From the NCBI RefSeq assembly GCF_004349055.1, contig NZ_SMKX01000026.1, positions 1 to 64,000 of the forward strand: a DNA stretch of 64,000 nt, in the 5' to 3' direction. A model generated the notes under the pieces. The model was not told the DNA's origin. It searched no databases and saw only the letters and a program-made list of their open reading frames with translations. A program made the position numbers and the translations under genes. This DNA is from Kribbella antibiotica. Its GTDB lineage: Bacteria > Actinomycetota > Actinomycetes > Propionibacteriales > Kribbellaceae. Shown here one piece after another: positions 32,406 to 41,199 of this stretch (positions are counted from its first letter, which is position 1; each line of letters starts with the position of its first letter).

Positions 32406-35303
32406 CTACTTCTTGCCGAAGACCTGGAGTTCGGTCATGTCGGTGTACTGGCAGCCGCCGAACGGGCCGGGGCAGGCGGTCGGGAAGTTCGCAACCTGCG
32501 GGCTCAGCATGGTGAACCGCACGTACTGAACGCCGGTCGCGTTGCCGGTCGGGGTGAGCAGGTTGTACTTGCCGCGGTTGGCGGCGGTGAACTCACCCTC
32601 CTGGGCGGTGGCCCAGGTGGTGCCGTCGGCGGACGTTTCGATGCGGTACTTGCCGGTCGACGAGCTGCCCGGGTCACCGCAGACGTTGGACGGGTCGACC
32701 TTGAACGAGTCGATCGTGGCCAGCTTCGACGGGAGCTTGATGTCGATGTGCTTCGGGATCATCACGCCCGTCGGCGTACCGTCGTCGTCACCGGTGGTGC
32801 TGCCCCAGCCGGTGCCTTGGGCGTTGTCGATCGCGCCGCTAGGACCACAGTTGTTGTCGCTGAAGTCCGGTCCGGTGAAGGCGGCGATGGTGCCACCACC
32901 TGAGGCAGCGGCCCAGTTCCGCCGTACGGCGTAGTTGGCGGTGGCGCCGGCCTTGACCGTGACGGGGTTGACGGCGAGCTCGAAGCCGGGCGAGGCCACG
33001 ACGAACTTCGGGTAGGTGCCCGGAGCAACGTTGGTGATCGTGTACTTGCCGGCGGCGTTGGTGGTTGCCGTGTAGCCGCCCGCGAACCCGGACGCCTGGC
33101 CGCCGATGTAGACGAGCGCGCCCGCGATGGGCTTGCCGGTGTCCTTGTCGGTGATGGTGCCGGTCAGCGTGGTGGTCTTGCCTGTCGGCGGCTTGTGGAA
33201 GTCCTCGGCCGGGAAGGCGTCGCCGCCGTCGATGACACCGGCGTACCAGCCCATGCCGCGGTTGGCGAAGACCTGCCAGATGATGCCGGCGTTCTTGCCG
33301 CCGCTGGCGACCAGGTCTGCCTGGACGATCGCGTTGCGCATATCGAGCATCGTCGGGTCGGCCGGCGACAGTTCCATCGCGCGGGTGATCAGGGTCAGCG
33401 CGTACTTGTGACCGAAGCGCTCCCGCAGATCCCACAGCGTCTGGGCCCAGACCTCGCCGGACGAGTGGACCTCGGGGGAACCACCGATGGTCGGGAAGTC
33501 GCCGTACGTGTAGCCGCCTTGCGAGCCGTCGATGCCGACGCAGGCCGCTTCCTTGGCCTTGACCCGGCAGTCGTTCGGCATTGTGCGGATGGTGCCGCCG
33601 CCGGTGTCGTAGCGGCCGATCCGCATCTCGCCGTTGGCGACGGTGTCCTTCTCCAGGTTGTGCGAGGCCAGGTAGTCGAGCGCGTAGAAGTCGCTCCAGG
33701 CCTCACCCATCGAGCCGGCCTGGATGCTGTTCAGCGTCGAGTTGCCGGTGGCGTCGACGACCAGGCGGTTCGACAGGCCGTGGGTGTACTCGTGGTACAG
33801 GATCTCGGCCGAGTTCGACGAACTGGTCGCCACGGTCGCGTCGTCGCCGGGGCTGCCGAACAGGTACATCTGCATGGTCGGCGCGATGCCGTCCGGCGGC
33901 GTGCTCATGTTCGCGTTGTTGATGTGGTTCGCGTCCGGGCCGCCGTTCGCGTCGGTCGCGGCGCCGTCGATTGAGTTCAGCAGCACCGGGTCGCCGCCGT
34001 CGGCGTCGAACGAGCCGGCCGCCTTGGTGAAGCTGATCGGCGGCTTGGCCAGCCAGTCATGGAAGTTGCTGGCCAGGAAGAAGCCGTTGGTGACATCCTC
34101 GTTCATGTTCGTCTTCCACGAGTCCGGCTTGGCCGGATCCCAGGTGCAGACGGTCGTCGGCGAACACAACGCGTTGCTACTGAACGGAACCAGCTTGTAC
34201 TCCGCGCCGGTCTTGGTGCCCGGGACCTTGACGGTCTCGCCCGCGTTCGGCTTGTTGTCGTCGTTCACATCGGCGAAGGCCGAGACCGACGTACCGTCCA
34301 GCAGGCTCTTGGCGTTCTTCGGCAGCCACTTGTTGTAGATCAGGTTCTCGACCCGCTGCTTGCCGCCGCTGGGCGCGCCCGGATAGTTGTCGATGACCAG
34401 CGCGTCGCCGGTCGCCTCGCTGTTCAGGTCCTTGCGGTACAGCAGGCCGCCGGTCTGCGCGTCGATGACGTGCGTGTAGACCTTGGTGCCCCCAAGATTG
34501 ACGTACGTCGACCAGCCCTTGCGCAGGCCGTCGGCCGTGTGGAACCAGACCGGCTTGGCCTGATCACCGTTGCTCCAGATCACCGTGCTGCCGGACGACT
34601 TCGCGGTCGCCGACTTCGCCGTACCGTCGAGGTCCTTGGCGGCCTTGGCCCGCGCCTCGTCTGCCGAGAGCGCCGGAGCGGCCGAGCGAGCCTGCGCTTG
34701 GCTGGTCAACCCGGCCACGGGCGAGCCCATGATCGAGATGAGCTGGCCGTGCTTGGTGACGTTGGCCTTGATGCCGTTGCCGAAGACCTCGATCCCGTCG
34801 ACCACCTGGGACCAGAAGATGTGGTGAGTGCCGAGGTCGTCGACGTAGTCCTTGCGCAGCTTCAGCGTCGCCAGGTCGGCGGTCGTCAGCTTGAAGACCT
34901 CCGGGTGCGCCTTCACATAAGCGAGCGCAACATCTGGCGCCTTCTTGCCGCTGCGACCAGTGAGGAAGCCGTTCAGCTTCGTGACCTGAGACGGGGTGCC
35001 GGTGTTCGGGTCCAGATCGACGACGCCCTGGATGCCAAGCGAGTCACGGAAGTTCTTCGACGCGGTCGACTCCTGGCCGGCCACCTTGGCAGCGCGGTTG
35101 TAGGTCGTCTTCGCGTTCGGCGTCCGGGCGTCGTAGTTGCCCTTCCGCTCCTTGCTCAGCGTGTTCTCGGCCGCCTTGCCTTCGCCAGGCCCGGCAGTCG
35201 GCGCTGCGGTGGCGGCGCCTCCGGCAGCGGTCACAGCCAGCAGGGCGGTGGCAGAGACCGCGGTGACTGCAAGCAGCCTCCGCCGTCCAGGTGATGTGCT
35301 CAC
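32406..35303 (-). CDS. Secreted M36 fungalysin-type metallopeptidase
   Basis: 965 residues: signal peptide (to about 33), FTP/PepSY propeptide region (to about 300), catalytic M36 domain with HEYTH (zinc HExxH) followed by the third ligand Glu in MGEAWSDF, a carboxypeptidase-regulatory-like beta domain (TTTLTGTITDKDTGKPIAGA), and a C-terminal discoidin-like domain ending YTDMTELQVFGKK. It is secreted as a self-inhibited precursor and degrades extracellular protein. Start GTG 35303 has GGAG eight bases upstream. Convergent with the gene at 31907; the terminator lies between. Confidence 0.93.
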   Translation of the reverse strand: MSTSPGRRRLLAVTAVSATALLAVTAAGGAATAAPTAGPGEGKAAENTLSKERKGNYDARTPNAKTTYNRAAKVAGQESTASKNFRDSLGIQGVVDLDPNTGTPSQVTKLNGFLTGRSGKKAPDVALAYVKAHPEVFKLTTADLATLKLRKDYVDDLGTHHIFWSQVVDGIEVFGNGIKANVTKHGQLISIMGSPVAGLTSQAQARSAAPALSADEARAKAAKDLDGTAKSATAKSSGSTVIWSNGDQAKPVWFHTADGLRKGWSTYVNLGGTKVYTHVIDAQTGGLLYRKDLNSEATGDALVIDNYPGAPSGGKQRVENLIYNKWLPKNAKSLLDGTSVSAFADVNDDNKPNAGETVKVPGTKTGAEYKLVPFSSNALCSPTTVCTWDPAKPDSWKTNMNEDVTNGFFLASNFHDWLAKPPISFTKAAGSFDADGGDPVLLNSIDGAATDANGGPDANHINNANMSTPPDGIAPTMQMYLFGSPGDDATVATSSSNSAEILYHEYTHGLSNRLVVDATGNSTLNSIQAGSMGEAWSDFYALDYLASHNLEKDTVANGEMRIGRYDTGGGTIRTMPNDCRVKAKEAACVGIDGSQGGYTYGDFPTIGGSPEVHSSGEVWAQTLWDLRERFGHKYALTLITRAMELSPADPTMLDMRNAIVQADLVASGGKNAGIIWQVFANRGMGWYAGVIDGGDAFPAEDFHKPPTGKTTTLTGTITDKDTGKPIAGALVYIGGQASGFAGGYTATTNAAGKYTITNVAPGTYPKFVVASPGFELAVNPVTVKAGATANYAVRRNWAAASGGGTIAAFTGPDFSDNNCGPSGAIDNAQGTGWGSTTGDDDGTPTGVMIPKHIDIKLPSKLATIDSFKVDPSNVCGDPGSSSTGKYRIETSADGTTWATAQEGEFTAANRGKYNLLTPTGNATGVQYVRFTMLSPQVANFPTACPGPFGGCQYTDMTELQVFGKK

Positions 35304-35472
35304 AGCAACACTCCAGGAAGTCGTCAGCGCGGATCGCCCTCCGCGATCCGTCCGCTGCCCGACCTTAAGCGGGGCGACTACCCCAGGGAAGAGATTTCCC
35401 CGGAATGTCGCGGAGCCGAGGGTTGTCCTCCGAGATCGAGCTCAAAGCGCCACCTCGGGTTAGCCTCGCTGG

Positions 35473-35949
35473 ATGGGCATGCTGACACCGCTGGCGATCA
35501 AGATCGGCTCGCTGACCTGGATGCCGAAGTTCCTGCCGCAGATCACCTGGCTGGACAAGCGGATCCACCGGGTCACCCGCGGGCACTGGTCGATCCTGCG
35601 GATGGCCGGGCTGCCGAACCTGATGCTCACCGTCGTTGGCCGCAAGTCCGGCGTTCCACGCTCCACCCCGCTGCTCTGCGTGCCCTACCGCAACGGGTAC
35701 CTCATCGCCGGCTCCAACTTCGGCGGCTCGACGGCACCCGTTTGGGTGGTGAACGTGCGCGCCGCCGACCGAGTGACCGTGGCCGTCGGCGCCGAGCAGT
35801 ACGAAGCGACCGCGCGGGAGATCACCGGCGAAGAGCGGGAGGTCGTCTGGGAGCACATGCTCAAGACCTGGCCGAACTACGCCCGGTACGCCGCCCGCAC
35901 GAGCCGCACGATCCCGGTGTTCTTCCTATCCGGAGCGGTCACGGGCTGA
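35473..35949 (+). CDS. Deazaflavin (F420)-dependent nitroreductase-family protein
   Basis: 158 residues. LMLTVVGRKSGVPRSTPLLC, YLIAGSNFGG and PVWVVNVRA are the F420-binding landmarks of the Ddn/nitroreductase-quinone-reductase family. It reduces quinones or nitro compounds with F420H2. TAGCCT lies six bases before ATG 35473 with no ribosome site: a probable leaderless start. The 3' end overlaps the hydrolase gene by 11 bases. Confidence 0.88.
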   Translation: MGMLTPLAIKIGSLTWMPKFLPQITWLDKRIHRVTRGHWSILRMAGLPNLMLTVVGRKSGVPRSTPLLCVPYRNGYLIAGSNFGGSTAPVWVVNVRAADRVTVAVGAEQYEATAREITGEEREVVWEHMLKTWPNYARYAARTSRTIPVFFLSGAVTG

Positions 35950-36631
35950 CGTTCATCGAGAGGAGGCGGCCAACTGACGGATCCTGCACGTGGGCGCTGT
36001 GGCCGAGGCCGGGCAGCGTGACGACCTGATCGTGGAGTGCGGCCAGCTCGGCGTCAGTGTTCATCGGGTCGAGCTCTCCGCGCGCGAGGACGACGTCCGC
36101 CTGGCTCGCGGCGATCAGCTCGGCCATCTTCGGCGCGCCGACTCCGAAGGTGGCCGGATCCATCGCGAGCCGCCAGTGCCCGTCGACCTCCATCAACCCG
36201 TCGTCCAGCGAGTCGTCCGCCGGATCGACGAGCCCTTGCAGGCCGGACACCTTGAGATAGCGCGCCGCTGCTTCGTCCCGGCTGTCGAACCATGCGACTG
36301 GCTTCTGCGCCAACGCAGCCGCCTTGGCCAACTCGTCGTCGGTCCACGACACCTTCACACCAAGGGCGATCACCCGGTCGACCTGTACGCCGTACCGCCC
36401 GCTGGCCAGCTCGAGCGCGATCACGCCGCCTAGCGAGTGTCCGACGACAACCAGCCCTCGCCGTACCGGTAACCGCTCGGCAACGCCGGCGGCCATCGTC
36501 TCGAACGTGTACCGCGCCAACGCGCCCGCCCGCCCGTGTCCCGGCAGATCCGGCGCCACCCGCGGCTGCGCGCATCCGTCCCAGACCCGCCCGGTAGCGC
36601 CAAGCCCATGCAGCAACACCAGCGAACTCAT
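35939..36631 (-). CDS. Alpha/beta hydrolase
   Basis: 230 residues. SSLVLLHGLGATGRVWDG supplies the oxyanion HG, VVGHSLGGVIALE the nucleophile serine, and PGLGHSAHVQDP the catalytic histidine; the acid is probably the Asp in ARGELDPMN. Cytoplasmic; substrate unknown. The ATG at 36631 gives the normal start of the fold; an ATG at 36682 would add 17 residues. Confidence 0.85.
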   Translation of the reverse strand: MSSLVLLHGLGATGRVWDGCAQPRVAPDLPGHGRAGALARYTFETMAAGVAERLPVRRGLVVVGHSLGGVIALELASGRYGVQVDRVIALGVKVSWTDDELAKAAALAQKPVAWFDSRDEAAARYLKVSGLQGLVDPADDSLDDGLMEVDGHWRLAMDPATFGVGAPKMAELIAASQADVVLARGELDPMNTDAELAALHDQVVTLPGLGHSAHVQDPSVGRLLSMNVSP

Positions 36632-36714
36632 GTCAGCCAGGCTGACACAGGACGCCGCCGCACGCGCCTCGTCGCGCGTCACGCCCGGAGCGGCGGCATC
36701 TCATGCCCGTCCGT

Positions 36715-37884
36715 TTACGCCTTGCGCCAGGCGGCGGTGAGGGCGACGGCTCCGCGCGGGGTGGTGTGCAGCACGGCCGCGCCGTTCTTGTAGAGGTACG
36801 GCTTCCAGCCGCTCGGCTGCTTGCCGGCGGCGTACCAGCCGGTCTTGCTGGTGTCCTTCGGGTTCTGGTAGCGGGTCTTGTTGTCGTAGGACCGCTTCGC
36901 GGACCAGCCTGTGAAGGTGTAGCCGGTGCGCTTGAAAGCGTTCGTCCGCAGGGCTGTCGACCGGCCGTAGAGCACCACGGTGGCGGGCATCGAGCCGGTG
37001 CCACCCGCGGCGGCGTAGGTCACCGTGAACTGGAAGTTGTCCAGGCGGTAGAGCTTGCCGGCGCCGGTGTTGAAGCCCAGGTAGTAGGTGCCACTCTGGT
37101 GGGTGAGGTGCTCGCTCTCGGCGCCGGAGGCGTGCTCGTAGGTGCGCACCAGCTTGAAGGACCAGTTGTAGACGAAGATCTTGTTGGTCTTCTGCGCGCC
37201 CTTGGGGCTGGTGATCACGTAGATGTAGCTCTGGTCGCAGTCGATGCCCTGCCCGAGGCCGGTCATCGCGAACTTCGCCGACTTCCCGGTCTGCTTGAAC
37301 GCGCTGTCGTAGGAGTAGTACTGGTTCAGCGTTCCGCCGGCGTACCGGTTGTTGACCGTGTCGTAGCAGAGCCCGGTCGTTGTATGCGGCAACAGTACGG
37401 TCTTCTCGATCGCGAGCGTGCCGGGGTTGACGACCCGGATCGCCCGCCCCTGGGTAGCGCCCTGGACCGAGTCGTCGTTGGTCCACGCGGGGATCATCAA
37501 CCGCTTGGTGTCGGCGTTGTAGGCCATGTCGTTGCCGTGCCCGAGCAGGTTCGTCTGGTGACCGGAGCGGATCCGGAAGGTTGCGATCTTGGTCGGGCTG
37601 CTCGCGTACAGCTTGGTCTTGATCAGCTGGTTGGAGTCGTAGACCTTCGTACCCGACTTGGCGTGCTCCGTGACGACGGCGTACCAGTAGGTGCCGTCGG
37701 TGACGCCACCGTTGAGTGCTGTGTACTTGGCGGACGTCGGCTTGGCAGTCCCCGCCAAGGTCGGCCCGGTGACCTTCGGCAACGCGGCGGTCGCGGTCAC
37801 CGTGCCGGCGACCGTGAGCGCGGTAGCAGCGCCGAGCGCAACCACCGTCCGCGACAACCGGCCGATTCCGTACCGAGCAAGCAT
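36715..37884 (-). CDS. Secreted propeller-like protein with InlB-type repeat
   Basis: 389 residues with a signal peptide (to about 34). The central part (NLLGHGNDMAYNADTKRLMI, AIEKTVLLPHTTTGLCYDTV, GQGIDCDQSYIYVITS) resembles beta-propeller or helveticin-J-like surface proteins. A C-terminal segment VTYAAAGGTGSMPATVVLYG followed by RTGYTFTGWS is an InlB/Listeria-Bacteroides-type repeat. Binding to cell surface or glycan is plausible. AGGGGG lies five bases before ATG 37884. A 25-base palindrome stands directly upstream. Confidence 0.7.
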   Translation of the reverse strand: MLARYGIGRLSRTVVALGAATALTVAGTVTATAALPKVTGPTLAGTAKPTSAKYTALNGGVTDGTYWYAVVTEHAKSGTKVYDSNQLIKTKLYASSPTKIATFRIRSGHQTNLLGHGNDMAYNADTKRLMIPAWTNDDSVQGATQGRAIRVVNPGTLAIEKTVLLPHTTTGLCYDTVNNRYAGGTLNQYYSYDSAFKQTGKSAKFAMTGLGQGIDCDQSYIYVITSPKGAQKTNKIFVYNWSFKLVRTYEHASGAESEHLTHQSGTYYLGFNTGAGKLYRLDNFQFTVTYAAAGGTGSMPATVVLYGRSTALRTNAFKRTGYTFTGWSAKRSYDNKTRYQNPKDTSKTGWYAAGKQPSGWKPYLYKNGAAVLHTTPRGAVALTAAWRKA

Positions 37885-37900
37885 GAAGCCCCCTTTACGA

Positions 37901-37925
37901 TGCGTGCTTCCCTGTGAAGCACGCA
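37901..37925. promoter_or_regulatory. 25-base inverted repeat
   Basis: TGCGTGCTTC and GAAGCACGCA are perfect ten-base arms around CCTGT, 17 bases before the start at 37884 (minus). It may be an operator for the divergent pair or a hairpin in the leader. Confidence 0.5.
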
Positions 37926-37996
37926 CTGGAACGCACGATAAGACGCACGCAAGGTCATCATCGTTCCTAGCCCTCACCGCTGCTACGGTCTCGGCC

Positions 37997-39412
37997 ATGC
38001 GCGCACTGGCCCGGATCGTTGTGGTGATGGCACTGCTCGTCGTCGGCGGTTGCAGTACGGGAGACGAGTCGCCCCCTGGGCCGAAGCGGTCTGCGGTGCC
38101 GCCGAATCCGGATCGCGATCTCGGCGCGGTGCTCGCAGCACTGAGTCGTATCGATCCCTGCACGCTGATCGACCCGGCGCGCGCCAAAGCACCCGGCTAT
38201 GTGGTTGGTAAGTCGTTCTTGCAGCCGTTTCCGTCGACCTGCGTGGTCCACGGCGATCGGGTGGGATCGGTACAGGTTGACCTGCTGACTTCTTTTGACG
38301 GGGGTGAGCGGTGGCGCGGCCGCGAGCGGCTGATCCTTGGCAAGGCGGTCGGCTACCTGCTGCAGAACGGAAAGTGCGAGCTGGTTGTCCCGGTCAGCTT
38401 CCGGCACGCGATCAAGTTCGAGGATCGCGGTCAGGAGCTGCCCACCAAGGTGAAGTGCGGCCAGGTCCGCGCCTTCGCCGCCGCTGCCGTTCCGCTGCTC
38501 GAGAAACCGGGCCGCGGGCTCGGCCGATGGGATGCGTGCAGTCTGCTGGGACGAGCGCTCGGCCTGGAGTACATGCCGTGGCCGCAGGCGCTGGATAGCT
38601 GTGACGTGGTCGGCAAGGCCAAGCTTCGGTTGCCGTACGGCGTTGTCGCGTTCGACCCCAAGGACTACCCCGAGCGGGTAACCGTCGCCGGCCGGACCGC
38701 TGGACTGAAGCCATCGAGCGTTGAGTGCGTGCTCACGATGGACCATGGACCCACCGGGCTTCCGCGCCCTCGTCCGGCGTACCAACAGATCGTCCTGACA
38801 GCTCCGACCTGCCCGGAAGCGACCAAGCTCGCCACCGCCGTGACCGGTCTGCTCCGTTCGCCGCGACCAGCCAGCCAGGTCCAGTCGCCGCTGTACTTTC
38901 GCCCGAACGAACCGGAGCAGGCCGCGCCCGGCGGATGTGCGTTCGTCGAGTTCCGGGTGGACTTCAAGCTCTGCGAGCCGTACACCTCCGCAGAGAAGCC
39001 GAAGGCTGCCGAGCTGAACGCCAAGGCCCAGGCCGATCCCCATGTGCTCTGCGCGATCGCGGTCGAGCCGGTGCGCGAACGGTTCGGCGAGCGACTGAAG
39101 CCGGTGGTCTCGGACCACCGCTGCCATTTCCTCGAAGGCGGCGACCGCTTGAAGGTAGTGATCAGCAGCTCAGGCGATGCTTTCCACGCCGATCCGCAGC
39201 GTGCACTCACGATCGCCGGACATCCCGCCGAGCAGAGCCGGGGCTACGGCGACAGCCACGTTTTCCGGATCAGCTTGGGTGCGAAAAGCCAGCTCACCAT
39301 CGAGTACGACTTCTTCACGACCAAGGAAGGCCCAACACCGGCCCCCGAAGATGCCGCCGTACTGGCCAAGCTCGAATCACTGATCCCAGCCATCGTCCAA
39401 CAACTGAACTGA
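37997..39412 (+). CDS. Lipoprotein of unknown function
   Basis: 471 residues with lipobox VVGGC (Cys19) after a short hydrophobic signal. Cys-containing segments recur through the mature part: IDPCTLIDP, PSTCVVHG, WDACSLLG, LDSCDVVG, SVECVLTM, TCPEATKL. The spacing suggests two or three related modules of the DUF3558-like kind held by disulfides (inference). Anchored on the outer face of the membrane. TACGGT seven bases before ATG 37997 suggests a leaderless message. The TPR gene follows 12 bases later. Confidence 0.75.
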   Translation: MRALARIVVVMALLVVGGCSTGDESPPGPKRSAVPPNPDRDLGAVLAALSRIDPCTLIDPARAKAPGYVVGKSFLQPFPSTCVVHGDRVGSVQVDLLTSFDGGERWRGRERLILGKAVGYLLQNGKCELVVPVSFRHAIKFEDRGQELPTKVKCGQVRAFAAAAVPLLEKPGRGLGRWDACSLLGRALGLEYMPWPQALDSCDVVGKAKLRLPYGVVAFDPKDYPERVTVAGRTAGLKPSSVECVLTMDHGPTGLPRPRPAYQQIVLTAPTCPEATKLATAVTGLLRSPRPASQVQSPLYFRPNEPEQAAPGGCAFVEFRVDFKLCEPYTSAEKPKAAELNAKAQADPHVLCAIAVEPVRERFGERLKPVVSDHRCHFLEGGDRLKVVISSSGDAFHADPQRALTIAGHPAEQSRGYGDSHVFRISLGAKSQLTIEYDFFTTKEGPTPAPEDAAVLAKLESLIPAIVQQLN

Positions 39413-39424
39413 GGCAGGTAATCC

Positions 39425-40063
39425 GTGGATGAGCGTGTGAGGTATGCCGGCGACCAGTACGAGCGAGCGATTTTCCAAGGCGAGACGGACGGGTTGCTCG
39501 CGGCGGATCGCCAACTGGACGCAGCCGAGGCCGAGTTGGCGGTGGCTCGAGGGAAGCTTCTGCACGGACGCTTCCTTGATGGCCCGGGCCAGGAGGACCC
39601 GCGCGAGCTGGAGCTGTTCCGGCGAGCGCTCGAGCTGTACGACGCATTGGGCGATGAGCGGGGCCGGGCTGAGGCACTGTTCTGGATCGGCTGTTTCCAC
39701 CAGGTCGTCCGTGATGACGCCGAGCCGGCACAGGAAGCACTGGAGTCGTCCGCTGCGCTGGCTCGCCAGACCGGCGACCAGCTGATCTTGTCCTATGCCC
39801 TCCGGCACCTCGGCATCGCAGCCCACCGCGCCGGCCGGGCCGACGAAGCAGCGCGACTCCTGGGGGAGTCCACCCAACTCCGCCGCTCGCTCGGGTTCAC
39901 CGCAGGAGTGGCTGCGAACCAAGTAGGCCTCATCCACCTAGCCATCGACCAGGGCAGACATGCAGACGCCGAATCTCTCCTCGCCGAGGCAACCACACTC
40001 GCTGCATCAGCCAACGCCAGCACAATCACCAACCAGCTAACGGCCGCCCGCGGACGACTCTGA
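39425..40063 (+). CDS. Tetratricopeptide-repeat protein
   Basis: 212 residues, all helical. Repeats such as ALELYDALGDERGRAEALFWIG and ALRHLGIAAHRAGRADEAARLL fit TPR helices; there is no signal or membrane segment. It lies 12 bases after the lipoprotein gene and is presumably co-transcribed, although one product is outside and the other inside the cell. Confidence 0.8.
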   Translation: MDERVRYAGDQYERAIFQGETDGLLAADRQLDAAEAELAVARGKLLHGRFLDGPGQEDPRELELFRRALELYDALGDERGRAEALFWIGCFHQVVRDDAEPAQEALESSAALARQTGDQLILSYALRHLGIAAHRAGRADEAARLLGESTQLRRSLGFTAGVAANQVGLIHLAIDQGRHADAESLLAEATTLAASANASTITNQLTAARGRL

Positions 40064-40067
40064 GCTG

Positions 40068-40095
40068 CCGGGCCGCTAGCCCTAGCGGCTCCCGG
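40068..40095 (+). terminator. Probable terminator after TPR gene
   Basis: CCGGG-CCGCTA-GCCC-TAGCGG-CT-CCCGG forms a hairpin of eleven pairs with a two-base bulge, starting 5 bases after the TPR stop. The rest of the gap to 40259 shows no further feature apart from the AGGAG site for the next gene. Confidence 0.55.
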
Positions 40096-40259
40096 GGCGA
40101 GACCTCGTGAGTGCAGAAGTGGATATTGCTCGCAGACGCGAGTGGGGCCGGATAGGCTCGGAGTACACGACTGGCGAGGGTGGGTGCGACCACCGGGGAG
40201 TGACGAGACGGGCATCGACCGCCTGGGTGCCTAGGGCAACGATATCTAGGAGTTGTGCC

Positions 40260-41129
40260 ATGGCCCGTCACCGTGTTCTACATCTGTCCGACACCCATGT
40301 CAGTCGCACCGGCCCGGACGAGGACGGCGTCGACGGTGTCACCGCGCTCCGTGGGCTCCTTCACGACCTCCGGCTGGTCCCGCAGCTGGACCTGGTGGTC
40401 GTCAGCGGAGACATCGCCGACGACGGCTCCGAGGAAGGGTGCATCGCGGTTCGTGATCTGGTCGGTGAGTTCGCCGCAGAGCGAGGGATCCCGCACATCT
40501 ACAGCACCGGCAACCACGACCGCCGCGACGGATTCACCGCCGCCCTCGGCTGCGGACACCTCGGCCCGGACGGCTTACCGATCGGTCGGTCCGCCGAACT
40601 CGACGACGTTGTCGCCGCGGTCAGCGAGGTCAAGGGACTCCGCGTGATCACGCTGGACAGCCTCGTTCCCGGCTCAGCCCACGGGAAGCTGGGTCGTGAA
40701 CAACTGAAGTGGCTGACCGCCGAACTGGCAACCCCCGCCCCGTCCGGGTCGATCGTCGTACTCCACCACCCGCCGGTGTCACTGGATGCCATCGCCTTCA
40801 TGCAGTCGGTCGTCCTGCAACAACCCGAGGAGCTGGGTGATGCGCTGGCGCGCAGTGACGTGCACGCAGTGCTGTGCGGTCACCTGCACCACCAGCTCAC
40901 CGGAAGGCTGGGCCAGACGCCTGTCTGGGTGACCCCCGGAGTGATCACCCGAATAGACCTCACCGCTCCGCCGGCGCTCGCCCGCGGAGTCCTCGGCGCC
41001 GGCGCCTCAGTCGTCGACCTCGGCGGCCCGTCCGATCCCATGTTTCACGTTCTCCATGCCCGCGCCCGGGATGCCGGCACAGAGGTCTATGCCTATGACC
41101 CCCTGACCGGCGTTCACGTCCCGGCGTGA
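40260..41129 (+). CDS. Class III cyclic-nucleotide-type phosphodiesterase
   Basis: 289 residues. The calcineurin-like metal motifs are complete: LSDTHV (Asp8-His10 region), SGDIADDG, STGNHDRR, VVLHHPPVS and LCGHLHHQL. This set is typical of CpdA/Rv0805-like enzymes acting on cAMP or other phosphodiesters. Cytoplasmic. ATG 40260 has AGGAG seven bases upstream, so longer upstream starts are rejected. Confidence 0.87.
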   Translation: MARHRVLHLSDTHVSRTGPDEDGVDGVTALRGLLHDLRLVPQLDLVVVSGDIADDGSEEGCIAVRDLVGEFAAERGIPHIYSTGNHDRRDGFTAALGCGHLGPDGLPIGRSAELDDVVAAVSEVKGLRVITLDSLVPGSAHGKLGREQLKWLTAELATPAPSGSIVVLHHPPVSLDAIAFMQSVVLQQPEELGDALARSDVHAVLCGHLHHQLTGRLGQTPVWVTPGVITRIDLTAPPALARGVLGAGASVVDLGGPSDPMFHVLHARARDAGTEVYAYDPLTGVHVPA

Positions 41130-41199
41130 GAGCTCGCGCAGCGCGGTGAACTGCCTACAGGGCAGACGACCCAATGCGGGCGTGGTGCGGGTGAAGGGC

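Noticed and set aside
34059-35294. Plus-strand open frame opposite the M36 peptidase propeptide
   Set aside because: No recognisable domain, and antisense to a well-supported gene.
40107-40259. Upstream start for the phosphodiesterase
   Set aside because: AGGAG is ideally placed before ATG 40260, and the calcineurin fold begins right there.
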